NCBI RefSeq assembly: GCF_012844455.2
Contig: NZ_JABBCQ020000001.1
Span: forward strand, 411,473 to 475,472
Reading direction: 5' to 3'
DNA from: Comamonas suwonensis
GTDB lineage: Bacteria > Pseudomonadota > Gammaproteobacteria > Burkholderiales > Burkholderiaceae_C
DNA: 64,000 nt
The first letter of the stretch is position 1, and each line of letters opens with the position of its first letter. Under the pieces are notes generated by a model. The model was given only the letters and a program-made list of their open reading frames with translations, made no database searches and was not told the DNA's origin. The position numbers were made by a program, and so were the translations under genes. Shown in pieces: positions 27,005 to 36,010 of this stretch.

Positions 27005-28006
27005 TTATTCCGCTTTAATTCCCGCGGCCTTGATCACCTTGGCCCATTTGGCCACTTCGGCCTTCTGGTAGTCGGCCAGCTCGGCTGGCGTCATGCTGGA
27101 AGGCAGCATGCCGAAGTTCTTGAGGCGGGCCTGGACTTCGGGGGTGGCAACGATCTTCAGGATCTCGGCATGCAGGCGGTCCACGATGGGCTTGGGCGTG
27201 CCTGCGGGGGCGAAGACTGCCTGCCAGGAGCCCATGTCAAATCCCTTCTCGCCCGCTTCGGCAATGGTCGGCACATCGGGCAAGGACTCCAGACGTTTGG
27301 AGCTGGTCACGGCGATGGGGCGCAGCTTGCCGGACTGCACATGCGGGCCGACGACCAAGGCGGTGTCGAACATCATGTCCACCTGGCCGCCGATCACATC
27401 CTGCACGGCCGGACCGCTGCCCTTGTAAGGCACATGCGTGAACTTCACACCCGTTTGGTAGCCCAGCAGCTCCAGCGCCATATGGTTGGAGGTGCCATTG
27501 CCTGGCGATGCCGAGGTCAGGCCACCGGCAGCCGCCTTGGCCTTGCTGCCGGCCAGCACGTCGGCCAGGTTCTTGTAAGGGCTGGAAGCGGGCACCACCA
27601 GCACCAGCGGCCCGGAGCCCAGCATGGCGACGGGTGTGAAGGATTTGACGGGGTCGTAATCGAGCTTGGAATACAGGCTCACATTGATGGCATGCGAGCT
27701 GATGGTGCCGCCCAGAATGGTGTAACCATCGGCAGGTGCGCGTGCCGCCAGGGCCGAGCCCACGCTGCCGCCGGCACCGCCCTTGTTTTCGATGACCACG
27801 GGCGTGCCTAGGGCCTTGCTCAGCGGCTGCGCGATCACGCGTGCCAGGGTGTCAGTATTGCCGCCTGGGGGGAACGGCACCAGATAGGTGATGGGCTTGC
27901 CCGTGGGCCAGTTGCCCTGTGCCAGGGCAGGGGCGGCGACAAGGGATGCGCCCATCAGCAGGGAGCTGGCGGCGAGGGTGGATTGAAGCAGGGTACGGCG
28001 ATGCAT
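27005..28006 (-). CDS. Bug/TctC-family tripartite tricarboxylate transporter binding protein
   Basis: A 333-residue periplasmic binding protein. The signal peptide MHRRTLLQSTLAASSLLMGA ends at PALAQ near residue 30. Family motifs are ITYLVPFPPGGNTDTLARVI, VVIENKGGAGGSVGSALAAR and TSASPGNGTSNHMALELL. The matching membrane proteins TctA and TctB are absent from the window. Its position between a glucarate dehydratase-like gene and garD suggests that it binds an aldarate. The ATG at 28006 follows GGAGAC. Confidence 0.88.
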   Translation of the reverse strand: MHRRTLLQSTLAASSLLMGASLVAAPALAQGNWPTGKPITYLVPFPPGGNTDTLARVIAQPLSKALGTPVVIENKGGAGGSVGSALAARAPADGYTILGGTISSHAINVSLYSKLDYDPVKSFTPVAMLGSGPLVLVVPASSPYKNLADVLAGSKAKAAAGGLTSASPGNGTSNHMALELLGYQTGVKFTHVPYKGSGPAVQDVIGGQVDMMFDTALVVGPHVQSGKLRPIAVTSSKRLESLPDVPTIAEAGEKGFDMGSWQAVFAPAGTPKPIVDRLHAEILKIVATPEVQARLKNFGMLPSSMTPAELADYQKAEVAKWAKVIKAAGIKAE

Positions 28007-28126
28007 GGTGGTTGTCTCCGGTTGAAAAGCGTCTTTTTGCGCTGTGAAAATGGGGGCGCGATTGAACCAGCTCGGTTTGGGCTGGATGTTGGCTTTGGGT
28101 GGTCTTTTTTGTCCAGGGGCTGGAAT

Positions 28127-29422
28127 TCAAAAACGCGGCTGCTTGCCGGTGAATTCCGGGTCGTACTTGCGCATCTGGCCCAGATCGTCGCGATTGCGGA
28201 TGCCGCAGCGCAGATAGTTGTCGTGCAGACGGGCCAGCGCTTCACGGTCCAGGGTCACGCCCAGGCCTGGCGTGGTGGGCACGCGCAGGCTGCCCTGCTC
28301 GAACTGCAGACGGCCGCCCTCGATGACCTCCTCGTCCTGCCAGGGGTAGTGGGTGTCGCAGGCATAGGTCAGCAGGGGCACGCTGGCGCATAAATGGGTC
28401 ATGGCCACCAGGCTCACGCCCAGATGCGAGTTGCTGTGCATGGACAGGCCCAGATCGAAGGTGCGGCACAGCGTGGAAAGGCGCTGCGTGGCACGCAGGC
28501 CGCCCCAGTAGTGGTGGTCGCTGAGCACGATCTTCACGGGGCAACCCATGTCGGCATTGCGGCGGAACTCGGCAAAGTCCGTCACCACCATATTCGTGGC
28601 CAGCGGCACATCGCATTCGCGTGCCACGGCGGCCATGCCGTCCAGACCGGGGGCCGGGTCCTCGTAATACTCGAGCACGCCCTGCAGCTGTTGCACGATC
28701 TTGAGGCTGGTCGCCACCGTCCAGTTGCCATTGGGGTCTATGCGCAGCGGCAGGCCCGGAAAGGCCTCGGCCAGGGCCAGAATGCCTGCGGCCTCCTGCT
28801 CGGGATCCAGAGTACCGGCCTTGAGCTTGATGCTCTGAAAACCGTACTGGTCAATCATGCGTCTGGCCTGGGCCACCAGCTGGGGCGGTGTCAAAGCTTC
28901 GCCCCAGGCATCGGGCGCATAAGGCTTCTCTATATGCTGGGCGTACTTGTAGAACAGATAGGCTGAATAGGGCACACGGTCACGCGCGGCACCGCCCAGC
29001 AAGTCAACGATGGGAGCCTGGGCCATCTGGCCTTGCAGATCCAGCATGGCCACCTCGAAGGCACTGACCACTTTGGCCACGGTCTTGGATACATGGGTGC
29101 CCGGTGCCAACGATACCTGCTGGCCCAGAAACTCCGAGGCGGTCAGCTTTGGCGGCGTCACCAGGGCCGCAACGCGGGCTTCCATTTCGTTGAGCGCCCA
29201 CGGCGACAGCCCGACCAGTGCCGGCGCTACCTTGGCCAAGGCCTCCAGCATGGGCTGATCGCCATAGCTTTCGTTGATGCCGACCAGGCCCGAAGCCGTC
29301 TCGATCTCGATGATGGAGCGCAGCGCCCAGGGTTCGTGGATGCCGGCCGCATTGAGCAGCGGCGGATCGCGGAACGCAATAGGCGTGATGCGGATGTGAC
29401 GGATCGCGTGAGAGGTGCTCAT
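28127..29422 (-). CDS. Glucarate dehydratase-like enolase-superfamily enzyme
   Basis: A 431-residue mandelate-racemase/enolase protein. The active-site pattern is of the glucarate dehydratase subgroup: SIKLKAG (base Lys), LRIDPNGNW and YYEDPAPG (metal ligands), LATNMVV, and LSMHSNSHLG (His base). It is only distantly related to the second copy at 34508-35845, and the insert around FLFYKYAQHIEKPY-like residues differs. The likely reaction is dehydration of D-glucarate or a related aldarate to 5-dehydro-4-deoxyglucarate. It is first in a leftward unit with a TctC gene and garD. Confidence 0.85.
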   Translation of the reverse strand: MSTSHAIRHIRITPIAFRDPPLLNAAGIHEPWALRSIIEIETASGLVGINESYGDQPMLEALAKVAPALVGLSPWALNEMEARVAALVTPPKLTASEFLGQQVSLAPGTHVSKTVAKVVSAFEVAMLDLQGQMAQAPIVDLLGGAARDRVPYSAYLFYKYAQHIEKPYAPDAWGEALTPPQLVAQARRMIDQYGFQSIKLKAGTLDPEQEAAGILALAEAFPGLPLRIDPNGNWTVATSLKIVQQLQGVLEYYEDPAPGLDGMAAVARECDVPLATNMVVTDFAEFRRNADMGCPVKIVLSDHHYWGGLRATQRLSTLCRTFDLGLSMHSNSHLGVSLVAMTHLCASVPLLTYACDTHYPWQDEEVIEGGRLQFEQGSLRVPTTPGLGVTLDREALARLHDNYLRCGIRNRDDLGQMRKYDPEFTGKQPRF

Positions 29423-29495
29423 TTTGGACGGGTAGCTACAGTGGTGAAATCAAGGTGGCAGGGTGAAGTCACGGAGCTTGAGTAAAGAGGTCTTG

Positions 29496-29513
29496 TGGTA
29501 TGTTGTCGTACAA
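29496..29513. promoter_or_regulatory. Operator-like site in the divergent gudD-like/GntR promoter
   Basis: TGGTATGTTGTCGTACAA matches the perfect palindrome at 30407-30424 at 14 of 18 positions and keeps the GTATG/CNTACAA core. It lies 25 bases before the regulator ATG and about 75 before the leftward gene, so one protein could control both directions. Confidence 0.65.
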
Positions 29514-29537
29514 CTAAAAACTATTATCATCAGAGCC

Positions 29538-30347
29538 ATGAGCACCCAGACATCGGAATTACCCCAATCCACTGCATTTTTATTGCCGACCGAGGGGTCT
29601 GCGTTGCGCATCAAGACCAGCCGAGGCAGTCGCAGCCTTGCCAATCTGTTGTCTGAAGAGTTCGAGCAAAAGATTCGGCAAGGCCTGCTCAATGAAGGCG
29701 ACAAGCTGCCCACCGAATCCGAGCTAGTACGCAGCTACGATGTCAGCCGCACCGTGGTGCGCGAAGCCCTGTCCAAGCTGCAAGCCAGCGGCTTGGTGGA
29801 AACACGGCACGGGATAGGCACTTTTGTGCTGCCAGCGCCGGTACGCCAGAGTCCGGTACTCAATGCCCATGAGCTCAGTGAATCAGTGGATGTGCTGGCC
29901 GTGCTGGAGCTGCGTATCAGTCTGGAGACGGAGGCCGCCGGCCTGGCTGCACAACGCCGCCAAACCGCGCATCTGCAGGCCATGCGCGAGGCACTGCAAG
30001 CCTTCGAACACAACTTTGCCCTCGGTAACGAGACCGTCAGTCACGACCTGGCCTTTCATCTGTGCATTGCGCAGGCCACGGGCAACCGCTACTTCCAGGA
30101 AATCCTCCAGCATTTCGGCACGTTGCTTATTCCGCGCAACCGCATCACCTCCATCCATACACCGGCCCGCGACCCCGACTACCTGCGCCGCGTCAATCGC
30201 GAACATGAAGAGATCTATGCCGCCATCGAGCGTCAGGACGCAGACTCTGCGCGTGCCGCCATGCGCATTCACCTGACCAATTCGCGCGAGCGCCTGCGCC
30301 TGGCGCAACGTCTGAGCCAGCAGCCCGAACTGGGCGCCGCAAGCTAA
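29538..30347 (+). CDS. GntR-family (FadR/FCD) transcriptional regulator of the aldarate island
   Basis: A 269-residue repressor-type protein. The winged-helix domain is at about residues 35-105: DKLPTESELVRSYDVSRTVV and SGLVETRHGIGTFV. The all-helical FCD ligand-binding domain follows, with ELRISLETEAAGLAAQRR and DLAFHLCIAQATGNRYF. The latter histidines are metal-site candidates. It is flanked by two related palindromes and sits between the divergent halves of the island, so it probably responds to an aldarate or its dehydration product. The ATG at 29538 was taken; the upstream in-frame extension covers the operator. Confidence 0.9.
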   Translation: MSTQTSELPQSTAFLLPTEGSALRIKTSRGSRSLANLLSEEFEQKIRQGLLNEGDKLPTESELVRSYDVSRTVVREALSKLQASGLVETRHGIGTFVLPAPVRQSPVLNAHELSESVDVLAVLELRISLETEAAGLAAQRRQTAHLQAMREALQAFEHNFALGNETVSHDLAFHLCIAQATGNRYFQEILQHFGTLLIPRNRITSIHTPARDPDYLRRVNREHEEIYAAIERQDADSARAAMRIHLTNSRERLRLAQRLSQQPELGAAS

Positions 30348-30406
30348 AACCACTAGCACCCGCGTTTACCCCTAGCAAAAAAGACGGTAGGTTTGGAGAT
30401 CTCTAG

Positions 30407-30424
30407 TTGTATGATGACATACAA
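30407..30424. promoter_or_regulatory. Perfect 18-bp operator palindrome
   Basis: TTGTATGATGACATACAA is fully symmetric (TTGTATG, ATGA centre, CATACAA). It lies about 20 bases before the binding-protein gene at 30446, directly before its AGGAG. The form is typical of FadR/GntR operators. Confidence 0.75.
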
Positions 30425-30445
30425 CAACCAGGAGACAATCTCATC

Positions 30446-31423
30446 ATGCTTTGCCGCTCCCGATTTCTGTGTTCCGCGCTGGCGCTTGCCGCCACCAGCC
30501 TGTTTTCCCCTCATTTGCTCGCAGCTGAAGCCTGGCCTTCCAAGCCGATTCGCCTGGTTGTTCCTTATCCACCCGGGGGCAGCTCAGACATCATTGCCCG
30601 CTCCATCGGGCAGCTGATTTCGCAGGAGCTCAAGCAGACCGTGGTGATCGACAACAAGCCCGGGGCCAATGGCAATCTGGGCGCTGAATTTGTCGCCCGT
30701 GCGCCTGCCGACGGCTATACCTGGCTGCTGTGCGATCTGGGAGCGCTGGCCATCTCGCCCTCGATCTATACCAAGCTCAGCTTTGACCCCTCCAAAGCGC
30801 TGCGCGGCGCGGCCATGCTGGCTTACTCGCCGCATATGCTGGTGGTTCACCCATCGGTTCAGGCCAGCAATCTGAAGGAGCTGGTGGAGCTGTCCAAGAA
30901 GCAGGATCTGAACTTTGCCGTGACGGCTTCAGGTAGCGCCCCCCATCTGGCCGGGGTGGAGCTGGCCCGCATCACCGGTGCCAAGTGGGTGTATGTCCCT
31001 TACAAGGGGGGCGTGCAGTCGGTGCAAGACACCGTGGCAGGCCAGACCCAGGTGCTGATGAACGGCATGCTGGCCACCTATCCCCACGTGCAAAGCGGCA
31101 AGCTCAAGCTGCTGGGTATTTCCAAGAACACGCGCATGCCGCTGATTGCGGATGTGCCCACGCTGGCCGAGCAGGGTGCCCAGGGCTTCGCCTCTGGAAC
31201 CTGGCAAGGCGTTGTGCTGCCAGCCCAGACGCCTGAAGCCGTGGTGCAGCGCGTGCATCAAGTGCTGCTGGGTGCTATCCGCTCGCCCGAGGTCCGAGCG
31301 CGCCTAGTCGCGCAGGGGGCCGAGGTCATCACGATGACACCCACCGAAACCGACAAGTTCTTCAACGCCGAGCGTGCTCGCTGGCGCACGGTGGTTCAAA
31401 CCGCCAAGTTGCAGCTGGACTGA
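30446..31423 (+). CDS. Bug/TctC-family binding protein, second copy
   Basis: A 325-residue periplasmic protein with signal peptide MLCRSRFLCSALALAATSLF ending near LLAAE. Motifs include IRLVVPYPPGGSSDIIARSI, VVIDNKPGANGNLGAEFVAR and GAKWVYVPYKGGVQSVQDTV. The ATG at 30446 follows AGGAG. It is the first gene after the operator palindrome and begins the rightward catabolic unit, which makes it the best candidate for the glucarate/galactarate receptor. Confidence 0.88.
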   Translation: MLCRSRFLCSALALAATSLFSPHLLAAEAWPSKPIRLVVPYPPGGSSDIIARSIGQLISQELKQTVVIDNKPGANGNLGAEFVARAPADGYTWLLCDLGALAISPSIYTKLSFDPSKALRGAAMLAYSPHMLVVHPSVQASNLKELVELSKKQDLNFAVTASGSAPHLAGVELARITGAKWVYVPYKGGVQSVQDTVAGQTQVLMNGMLATYPHVQSGKLKLLGISKNTRMPLIADVPTLAEQGAQGFASGTWQGVVLPAQTPEAVVQRVHQVLLGAIRSPEVRARLVAQGAEVITMTPTETDKFFNAERARWRTVVQTAKLQLD

Positions 31424-31464
31424 GCTGCGCCGATCTTCTTTTCTCCTCTTTTTAAGGAATGACC

Positions 31465-32376
31465 ATGTCTCCCCAGTACCTCAAAGAAGTGATGAGCTCA
31501 GGCTTGCTGTCCTTTCCGGTGACGGACTTTGATGCCAACGGCAACTTCAATGCCAAGGGCTATGCGGCACGCCTTGAATGGCTGGCCCCCTACGGCGCAA
31601 CTGCGTTGTTCGCGGCAGGCGGCACAGGCGAGTACTTTTCGCTTCACGGTGAGGAATACGGCCAGATCATCAAGACCGCCGTCGACACCTGCCGCGGCAA
31701 GGTTCCCATCATTGCCGGTGCAGGCGGACCCACCCGCACGGCCATCGCTCATGCGCAGGAAGCCGAACGACTGGGTGCCCATGGTGTGCTGCTTTTGCCG
31801 CATTACCTGACAGAAGCAGGTCAGGAAGGTCTGATCGCGCATGTGGAACAGGTGTGCAAGAGCGTGGACTTCGGCGTCATTGTCTACAACCGCGATCGCT
31901 CCAAGTTCACGCCGGAATCGCTGGCCATTCTGGCTGACCGTTGTCCCAACCTCGTGGGCTTCAAGGACGGTGTGGGCAACATCGAAACCATGTCCTCCAT
32001 CTTCATGAAGATGGGTGATCGCTTCTCGTATCTGGGCGGCCTGCCCACCGCAGAAGTCTATGCCGCTGCCTACAAGGCGCTGGGAACGCCGGTGTACTCC
32101 TCTGCCGTCTTCAACTTCATTCCCAAGACGGCGATGCAGTTCTATGAAGCCGTGCGCACCGACGATCAGGCGACACAGCACAAGCTGCTCAAAGAGTTCT
32201 TCATGCCCTACCTGAACATCCGCAACCGCACGGAAGGTTACGGCGTCAGCATCATCAAGGCCGGAGCCAAGCTCGTAGGTCATGACGCGGGCCCCGTGCG
32301 CGCCCCGCTGTCTGAGCTCAAGCCCCACGAAATGGAAGAGCTCAAAGCCCTGATCGACAAACTGGGCCCGCAATAA
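31465..32376 (+). CDS. kdgD: 5-dehydro-4-deoxyglucarate dehydratase
   Basis: A 303-residue DHDPS/NAL-superfamily aldolase-fold enzyme that dehydrates and decarboxylates 5-dehydro-4-deoxyglucarate to 2-oxoglutarate semialdehyde. The Schiff-base lysine is in [10 protein letters not shown] and the catalytic tyrosine in [31 protein letters not shown] is the substrate carboxylate-binding region. The ATG at 31465 has AAGGA at proper distance; an earlier ATG at 31459 overlaps that site. It supplies the substrate of the aldehyde dehydrogenase at 36011. Confidence 0.94.
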   Translation: MSPQYLKEVMSSGLLSFPVTDFDANGNFNAKGYAARLEWLAPYGATALFAAGGTGEYFSLHGEEYGQIIKTAVDTCRGKVPIIAGAGGPTRTAIAHAQEAERLGAHGVLLLPHYLTEAGQEGLIAHVEQVCKSVDFGVIVYNRDRSKFTPESLAILADRCPNLVGFKDGVGNIETMSSIFMKMGDRFSYLGGLPTAEVYAAAYKALGTPVYSSAVFNFIPKTAMQFYEAVRTDDQATQHKLLKEFFMPYLNIRNRTEGYGVSIIKAGAKLVGHDAGPVRAPLSELKPHEMEELKALIDKLGPQ

Positions 32377-32436
32377 AAAATAAAAGCGGTTCGTGGCGGG
32401 GCCTGGAGGGCTTCGCCCCTCCAAGGAGACAAGCAC

Positions 32437-33396
32437 ATGAAGAAAATACTGATCGCATTGGGTGCCACGCTCGCGTTTGTGGCCCAAGCATCCGGCAGCT
32501 TTCCCGACAAGCCCGTCAACGTCATCGTTCCCTTCCCGGCCGGTGGCTCCACCGACACCGTGGCGCGCGCCTTGGCTCTGAGCATGGGTGAGCAGCTGGG
32601 CAAGTCTTTCGTGGTGGAGAACCGCCCCGGTGCCACAGGCACCATCGGCGCCGCTGCCGTCAAGCGCGCCTCGGCCGATGGCTATACCTTGCTTGTCGCC
32701 TCGCTGGGGCCGTTCGTGGTCACCCCCCATCTGGTCAAAAACATTCCGTATGACGCGACCAAGGACTTCGACTACATCACCATCCCCGTGCAGGCCCCTA
32801 ATGTGCTTGTGGCCAGTGCGGCGCAAAAGGCACGTACCGTCGCCGAGGTCATTGCCACGCTCAAGGCCAACCCCGGCAAAGTCAGCTTTGCCAGCTCTGG
32901 CAATGGTTCCTCGGACCATCTGTCGGCAGAGCTGTTCTGGCAGCAGACCGGCACCGAAGCCGTGCATGTTCCCTATAAGGGCGGAGCGCCGGCCATCACC
33001 GACCTGCTTGGCGGGCAGGTGGATTTTTCCTTTCAGAACGTGAACGCCGTGCTGTCGCATCTGCGCAGCGGCAAGCTGCACGCCATCGCCGTGACCGGCA
33101 CACAGCGTTCGCCCGTGCTGCCTGATGTCCCCACATTGGCCGAGGCTGGTGTCAAAGGGGCCGAGGTGTATTCCTGGCAAGGCATGGCGGCCCCCAAAGG
33201 TCTGCCCGTCGACGTGAAGGCCAAGCTGGCCAAAGCGGCCATCGCAGCGTTGCAGCAGCCCGATATCCGCAAGCGCTTTTTGGAGCAGGGGCTGGAGATC
33301 GTCGGCAACACACCAGAGGATTTCACCCGCTTTCAGGTCAAGGAGAACGAGCGCTGGAAGCAGCTGATACAGACCCGCAAGATCACTGCCGATTGA
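32437..33396 (+). CDS. Bug/TctC-family binding protein, third copy
   Basis: A 319-residue periplasmic protein; signal peptide MKKILIALGATLAFVAQASG. Motifs: VNVIVPFPAGGSTDTVARAL, VVENRPGATGTIGAAAVKRA and AVHVPYKGGAPAITDLLGGQ. It is distinct enough from the other two copies not to be a recent duplicate. GGAG lies before the ATG at 32437. A small hairpin (GGAGGG, CTTCG, CCCCTCC at 32405-32422) lies between kdgD and this gene. Confidence 0.88.
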   Translation: MKKILIALGATLAFVAQASGSFPDKPVNVIVPFPAGGSTDTVARALALSMGEQLGKSFVVENRPGATGTIGAAAVKRASADGYTLLVASLGPFVVTPHLVKNIPYDATKDFDYITIPVQAPNVLVASAAQKARTVAEVIATLKANPGKVSFASSGNGSSDHLSAELFWQQTGTEAVHVPYKGGAPAITDLLGGQVDFSFQNVNAVLSHLRSGKLHAIAVTGTQRSPVLPDVPTLAEAGVKGAEVYSWQGMAAPKGLPVDVKAKLAKAAIAALQQPDIRKRFLEQGLEIVGNTPEDFTRFQVKENERWKQLIQTRKITAD

Positions 33397-33487
33397 GATA
33401 AAAATGGGCAGCGGCATTGCGCCGCTTCCCGCAGCTTTGCCGTGCAGAGCTGCTTAAGTCGATACCCCAATAACAAGGATTTCCGGC

Positions 33488-34474
33488 ATGGCGACCTCCC
33501 GACCACGCGTACTCCAATACGGCAAGATGCCACTCCCCCAGCTTGATGCCGAACTGGCGCAGGCCTATGAGGTGAGCATTCTTTCCGAGCAGCCCGACCC
33601 CGCGCGCTTTTTGGCCGAGCATGGCTCGCAATTCGAGTATCTGGTCACTTCCGCTGGCATGGGCCTGCCGGCACATGTCGTTGATGCTTTGCCCAAGTTG
33701 CGTTTTGTGAGCAGCTTTGGCGTGGGCTTTGATTCTTTAGACCGGGAGTCGCTGATGCGTCGGGGGGCTCGCGTGGGCTACACGCCCGGCGTGCTCGATG
33801 ACTGTGTGGCCGATCTGGCCTTTGCACTGCTGCTGGATGCAGCGCGTGGCCTCAGTGAAGCGGACCGTTTTGTGCGCCGTGGTGACTGGGCGCGCAGTCG
33901 CTTTGGTATCCGCACGCGGACCAGCGGCAAGCGTCTGGGCATCTTCGGCATGGGCCGCATTGGCTCGACCGTGGCGCGCCGTGCCTCGGGCTTTGACATG
34001 GAAGTGGCCTATCACAACCGCCGCCCTGTCGAAGGCTCGCCCCACCACTATCTGCCCTCGTTGCTGGAGCTGGCGCGCTGGTCCGATTTTCTGGTCATCA
34101 CCGCGGCTGGCGGCGTGGGCACACAGCACCTTGTCAGTACCGAAGTGCTGGGTGCGCTGGGCCCGCAAGGCTTTCTGATCAATGTGGCGCGTGGCAGCGT
34201 GGTCGACGAAGCCGCTCTGGCTCAGGCCCTCAAGCAGCAGCGTATCGCCGGTGCAGGCCTGGATGTGTTCGAAGACGAGCCCCACCCCCACCCCGACCTG
34301 CTGGCGCTGGACAACGTGGTGCTGGCCCCGCATATCGCCAGCGGTACGCATGAAACTCGCCGCGCCATGGCCGACCTCGTGCTGCGCAATCTGGCGCAGT
34401 TCATCGCAACGGGTGAGCCCGTGGCCGAGGTGCCGTGGTCAGCCGCGCAGCAGACCGCCGCCAGCGTCGCATAG
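33488..34474 (+). CDS. D-isomer-specific 2-hydroxyacid dehydrogenase
   Basis: A 328-residue NAD(P)H-dependent enzyme of the glyoxylate/hydroxypyruvate reductase branch. The Rossmann motif is LGIFGMGRIGSTVARR. The catalytic triad is Arg in INVARGSVVDE, Glu in VFEDEPHPH and His in LAPHIASGTHETRR. It is not a step of the standard glucarate pathway; it may reduce a side product such as a 2-oxo acid or tartronate semialdehyde. The ATG at 33488 follows AAGGA. Confidence 0.87.
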   Translation: MATSRPRVLQYGKMPLPQLDAELAQAYEVSILSEQPDPARFLAEHGSQFEYLVTSAGMGLPAHVVDALPKLRFVSSFGVGFDSLDRESLMRRGARVGYTPGVLDDCVADLAFALLLDAARGLSEADRFVRRGDWARSRFGIRTRTSGKRLGIFGMGRIGSTVARRASGFDMEVAYHNRRPVEGSPHHYLPSLLELARWSDFLVITAAGGVGTQHLVSTEVLGALGPQGFLINVARGSVVDEAALAQALKQQRIAGAGLDVFEDEPHPHPDLLALDNVVLAPHIASGTHETRRAMADLVLRNLAQFIATGEPVAEVPWSAAQQTAASVA

Positions 34475-34507
34475 TCCTTTTTCTCCAAGACCTCTGAAGA
34501 GACCTCC

Positions 34508-35845
34508 ATGTCCTCTACCCCGACCATCACCGAGATTGAAGTCATCCCCGTCGCCGGCCGCGACGGCATGCTCATGAACCTCAGCGGCGCGCATGCGCCT
34601 TACTTCACGCGCAACATCGTGCTGGTGCATGACAGCGCTGGTCGCACCGGGGTGGGCGAGGTTCCGGGTGGTGAAGGCATACGCCTGGCGCTGGAGGACA
34701 GCAAACAGGTGCTGATCGGCCGCTCCATCGGCCAGCACCTGCAGCTGTTGCAAGAGGTTCAAAAGTCGCTGGAAGGTCGCGACACCGGCGGTCGCGGCCT
34801 GCAGACCTTCGATCTGCGTATCGGCGTGCACGCGGTCACGGCCATCGAATCTGCATTGCTCGATCTGCTGGGTCAGCATCTGGGCGTGCCCGTGGCGGCG
34901 TTGCTGGGCGAAGGCCAGCAGCGCGACCGTGTGGAAATGCTGGGCTATCTGTTCTTCGTTGGCCCCAGCGAGAAGACCGGCCTGGACTACGTCAAGCCGG
35001 GCGAAGACAAGCTGGGCCATGACGACTGGACCCAGGTGCGCCATATGACGGCCATGACGCCCGAAGCCATCGTGCGCCAGGCCGAGGCCGCTTATGCGCG
35101 CTACGGCTTTAACGACTTCAAGCTCAAGGGCGGTGTGCTGGCTGGCGAGCAGGAAGTCGAAGCTGTCACAGCACTGGCCAAGCGCTTTCCCGAGGCGCGT
35201 GTCACGTTAGACCCCAATGGTGGCTGGCTGCTCAGGGATGCCATCCGCCTGATGCGCGACATGCACGGTGTGCTGGCCTATGCCGAAGACCCCTGCGGTG
35301 CCGAAAACGGTTTCTCGGGCCGCGAAGTCATGGCGGAATTCCGTCGCGCCACCGGCCTGCCCACGGCTACCAATATGGTCGCCACCGACTGGCGACAGAT
35401 GGTGCATGCGCTGTCGCTGCAGTCCGTGGACATCCCCCTGGCCGACCCGCATTTCTGGACCATGGCCGGCTCCGTGCGCGTGGGTCAGACCTGCCGCGAC
35501 TGGGGACTGACCTGGGGTTCCCACTCCAACAACCACTTCGACATCTCGCTGGCCATGTTCACCCATGTGGCGGCTGCCGTCCCCGGCAAGGTCACGGCTA
35601 TCGATACGCACTGGATCTGGCAAGACGGCCAGTATCTGACCCAGAACCCGCTGCAGATCAAGGGTGGCTTTGTGGAAGTGCCTAAAACGCCGGGTCTGGG
35701 CGTGACCGTGGACCGCGCCGCGCTGCAGCGCGCCAATGCCCTGTACCTGGAACACGGCCTGGGTGCGCGTGATGACGCCATCGCCATGCAGTACCTGATC
35801 CCCGACTGGAAGTTCGACAACAAGCGCCCTTGCATGGTGAGGTGA
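34508..35845 (+). CDS. gudD: D-glucarate dehydratase
   Basis: A 445-residue enolase-superfamily enzyme of the E. coli GudD type, nearly the same length. Catalytic residues are visible in [48 protein letters not shown] and [18 protein letters not shown]. It forms 5-dehydro-4-deoxyglucarate from D-glucarate (and L-idarate). It lies 33 bases after the hydroxyacid dehydrogenase gene, and a repeat element begins directly after its stop codon. Confidence 0.95.
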   Translation: MSSTPTITEIEVIPVAGRDGMLMNLSGAHAPYFTRNIVLVHDSAGRTGVGEVPGGEGIRLALEDSKQVLIGRSIGQHLQLLQEVQKSLEGRDTGGRGLQTFDLRIGVHAVTAIESALLDLLGQHLGVPVAALLGEGQQRDRVEMLGYLFFVGPSEKTGLDYVKPGEDKLGHDDWTQVRHMTAMTPEAIVRQAEAAYARYGFNDFKLKGGVLAGEQEVEAVTALAKRFPEARVTLDPNGGWLLRDAIRLMRDMHGVLAYAEDPCGAENGFSGREVMAEFRRATGLPTATNMVATDWRQMVHALSLQSVDIPLADPHFWTMAGSVRVGQTCRDWGLTWGSHSNNHFDISLAMFTHVAAAVPGKVTAIDTHWIWQDGQYLTQNPLQIKGGFVEVPKTPGLGVTVDRAALQRANALYLEHGLGARDDAIAMQYLIPDWKFDNKRPCMVR

Positions 35846-35935
35846 TGCCTCCCCCCTGTGGCGCTGCGTGCCTTCCCCCCAGGGGGACGACGCCAGCGCT
35901 GCGGGGCGGCCCTTGCCCGGCGTCTCTGGCCTGGA
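35846..35935 (-). repeat. CCCCCTGAGGCGC element, copy 3
   Basis: TGCCTCCCCCCTGTGGCGCT through GGCCCTTGCCCGGCGTCTCT. It is the reverse complement of copies 1 and 2 and starts at the first base after the gudD stop codon. Confidence 0.75.
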
Positions 35936-36010
35936 GCGCGCCGGTGGCTAGATCCCTGCACTGATCTGAATCACGCGCTTTGGCGCCCCCTTTTTCTTAC
36001 GGAGTACTCC

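Noticed and set aside
31498..33417. A 639-codon open frame on the minus strand across kdgD and the third TctC gene
   Set aside because: It is antisense to two well-supported genes, is His/Gly/Arg-rich with no family features, and arises from GC-rich codon bias.
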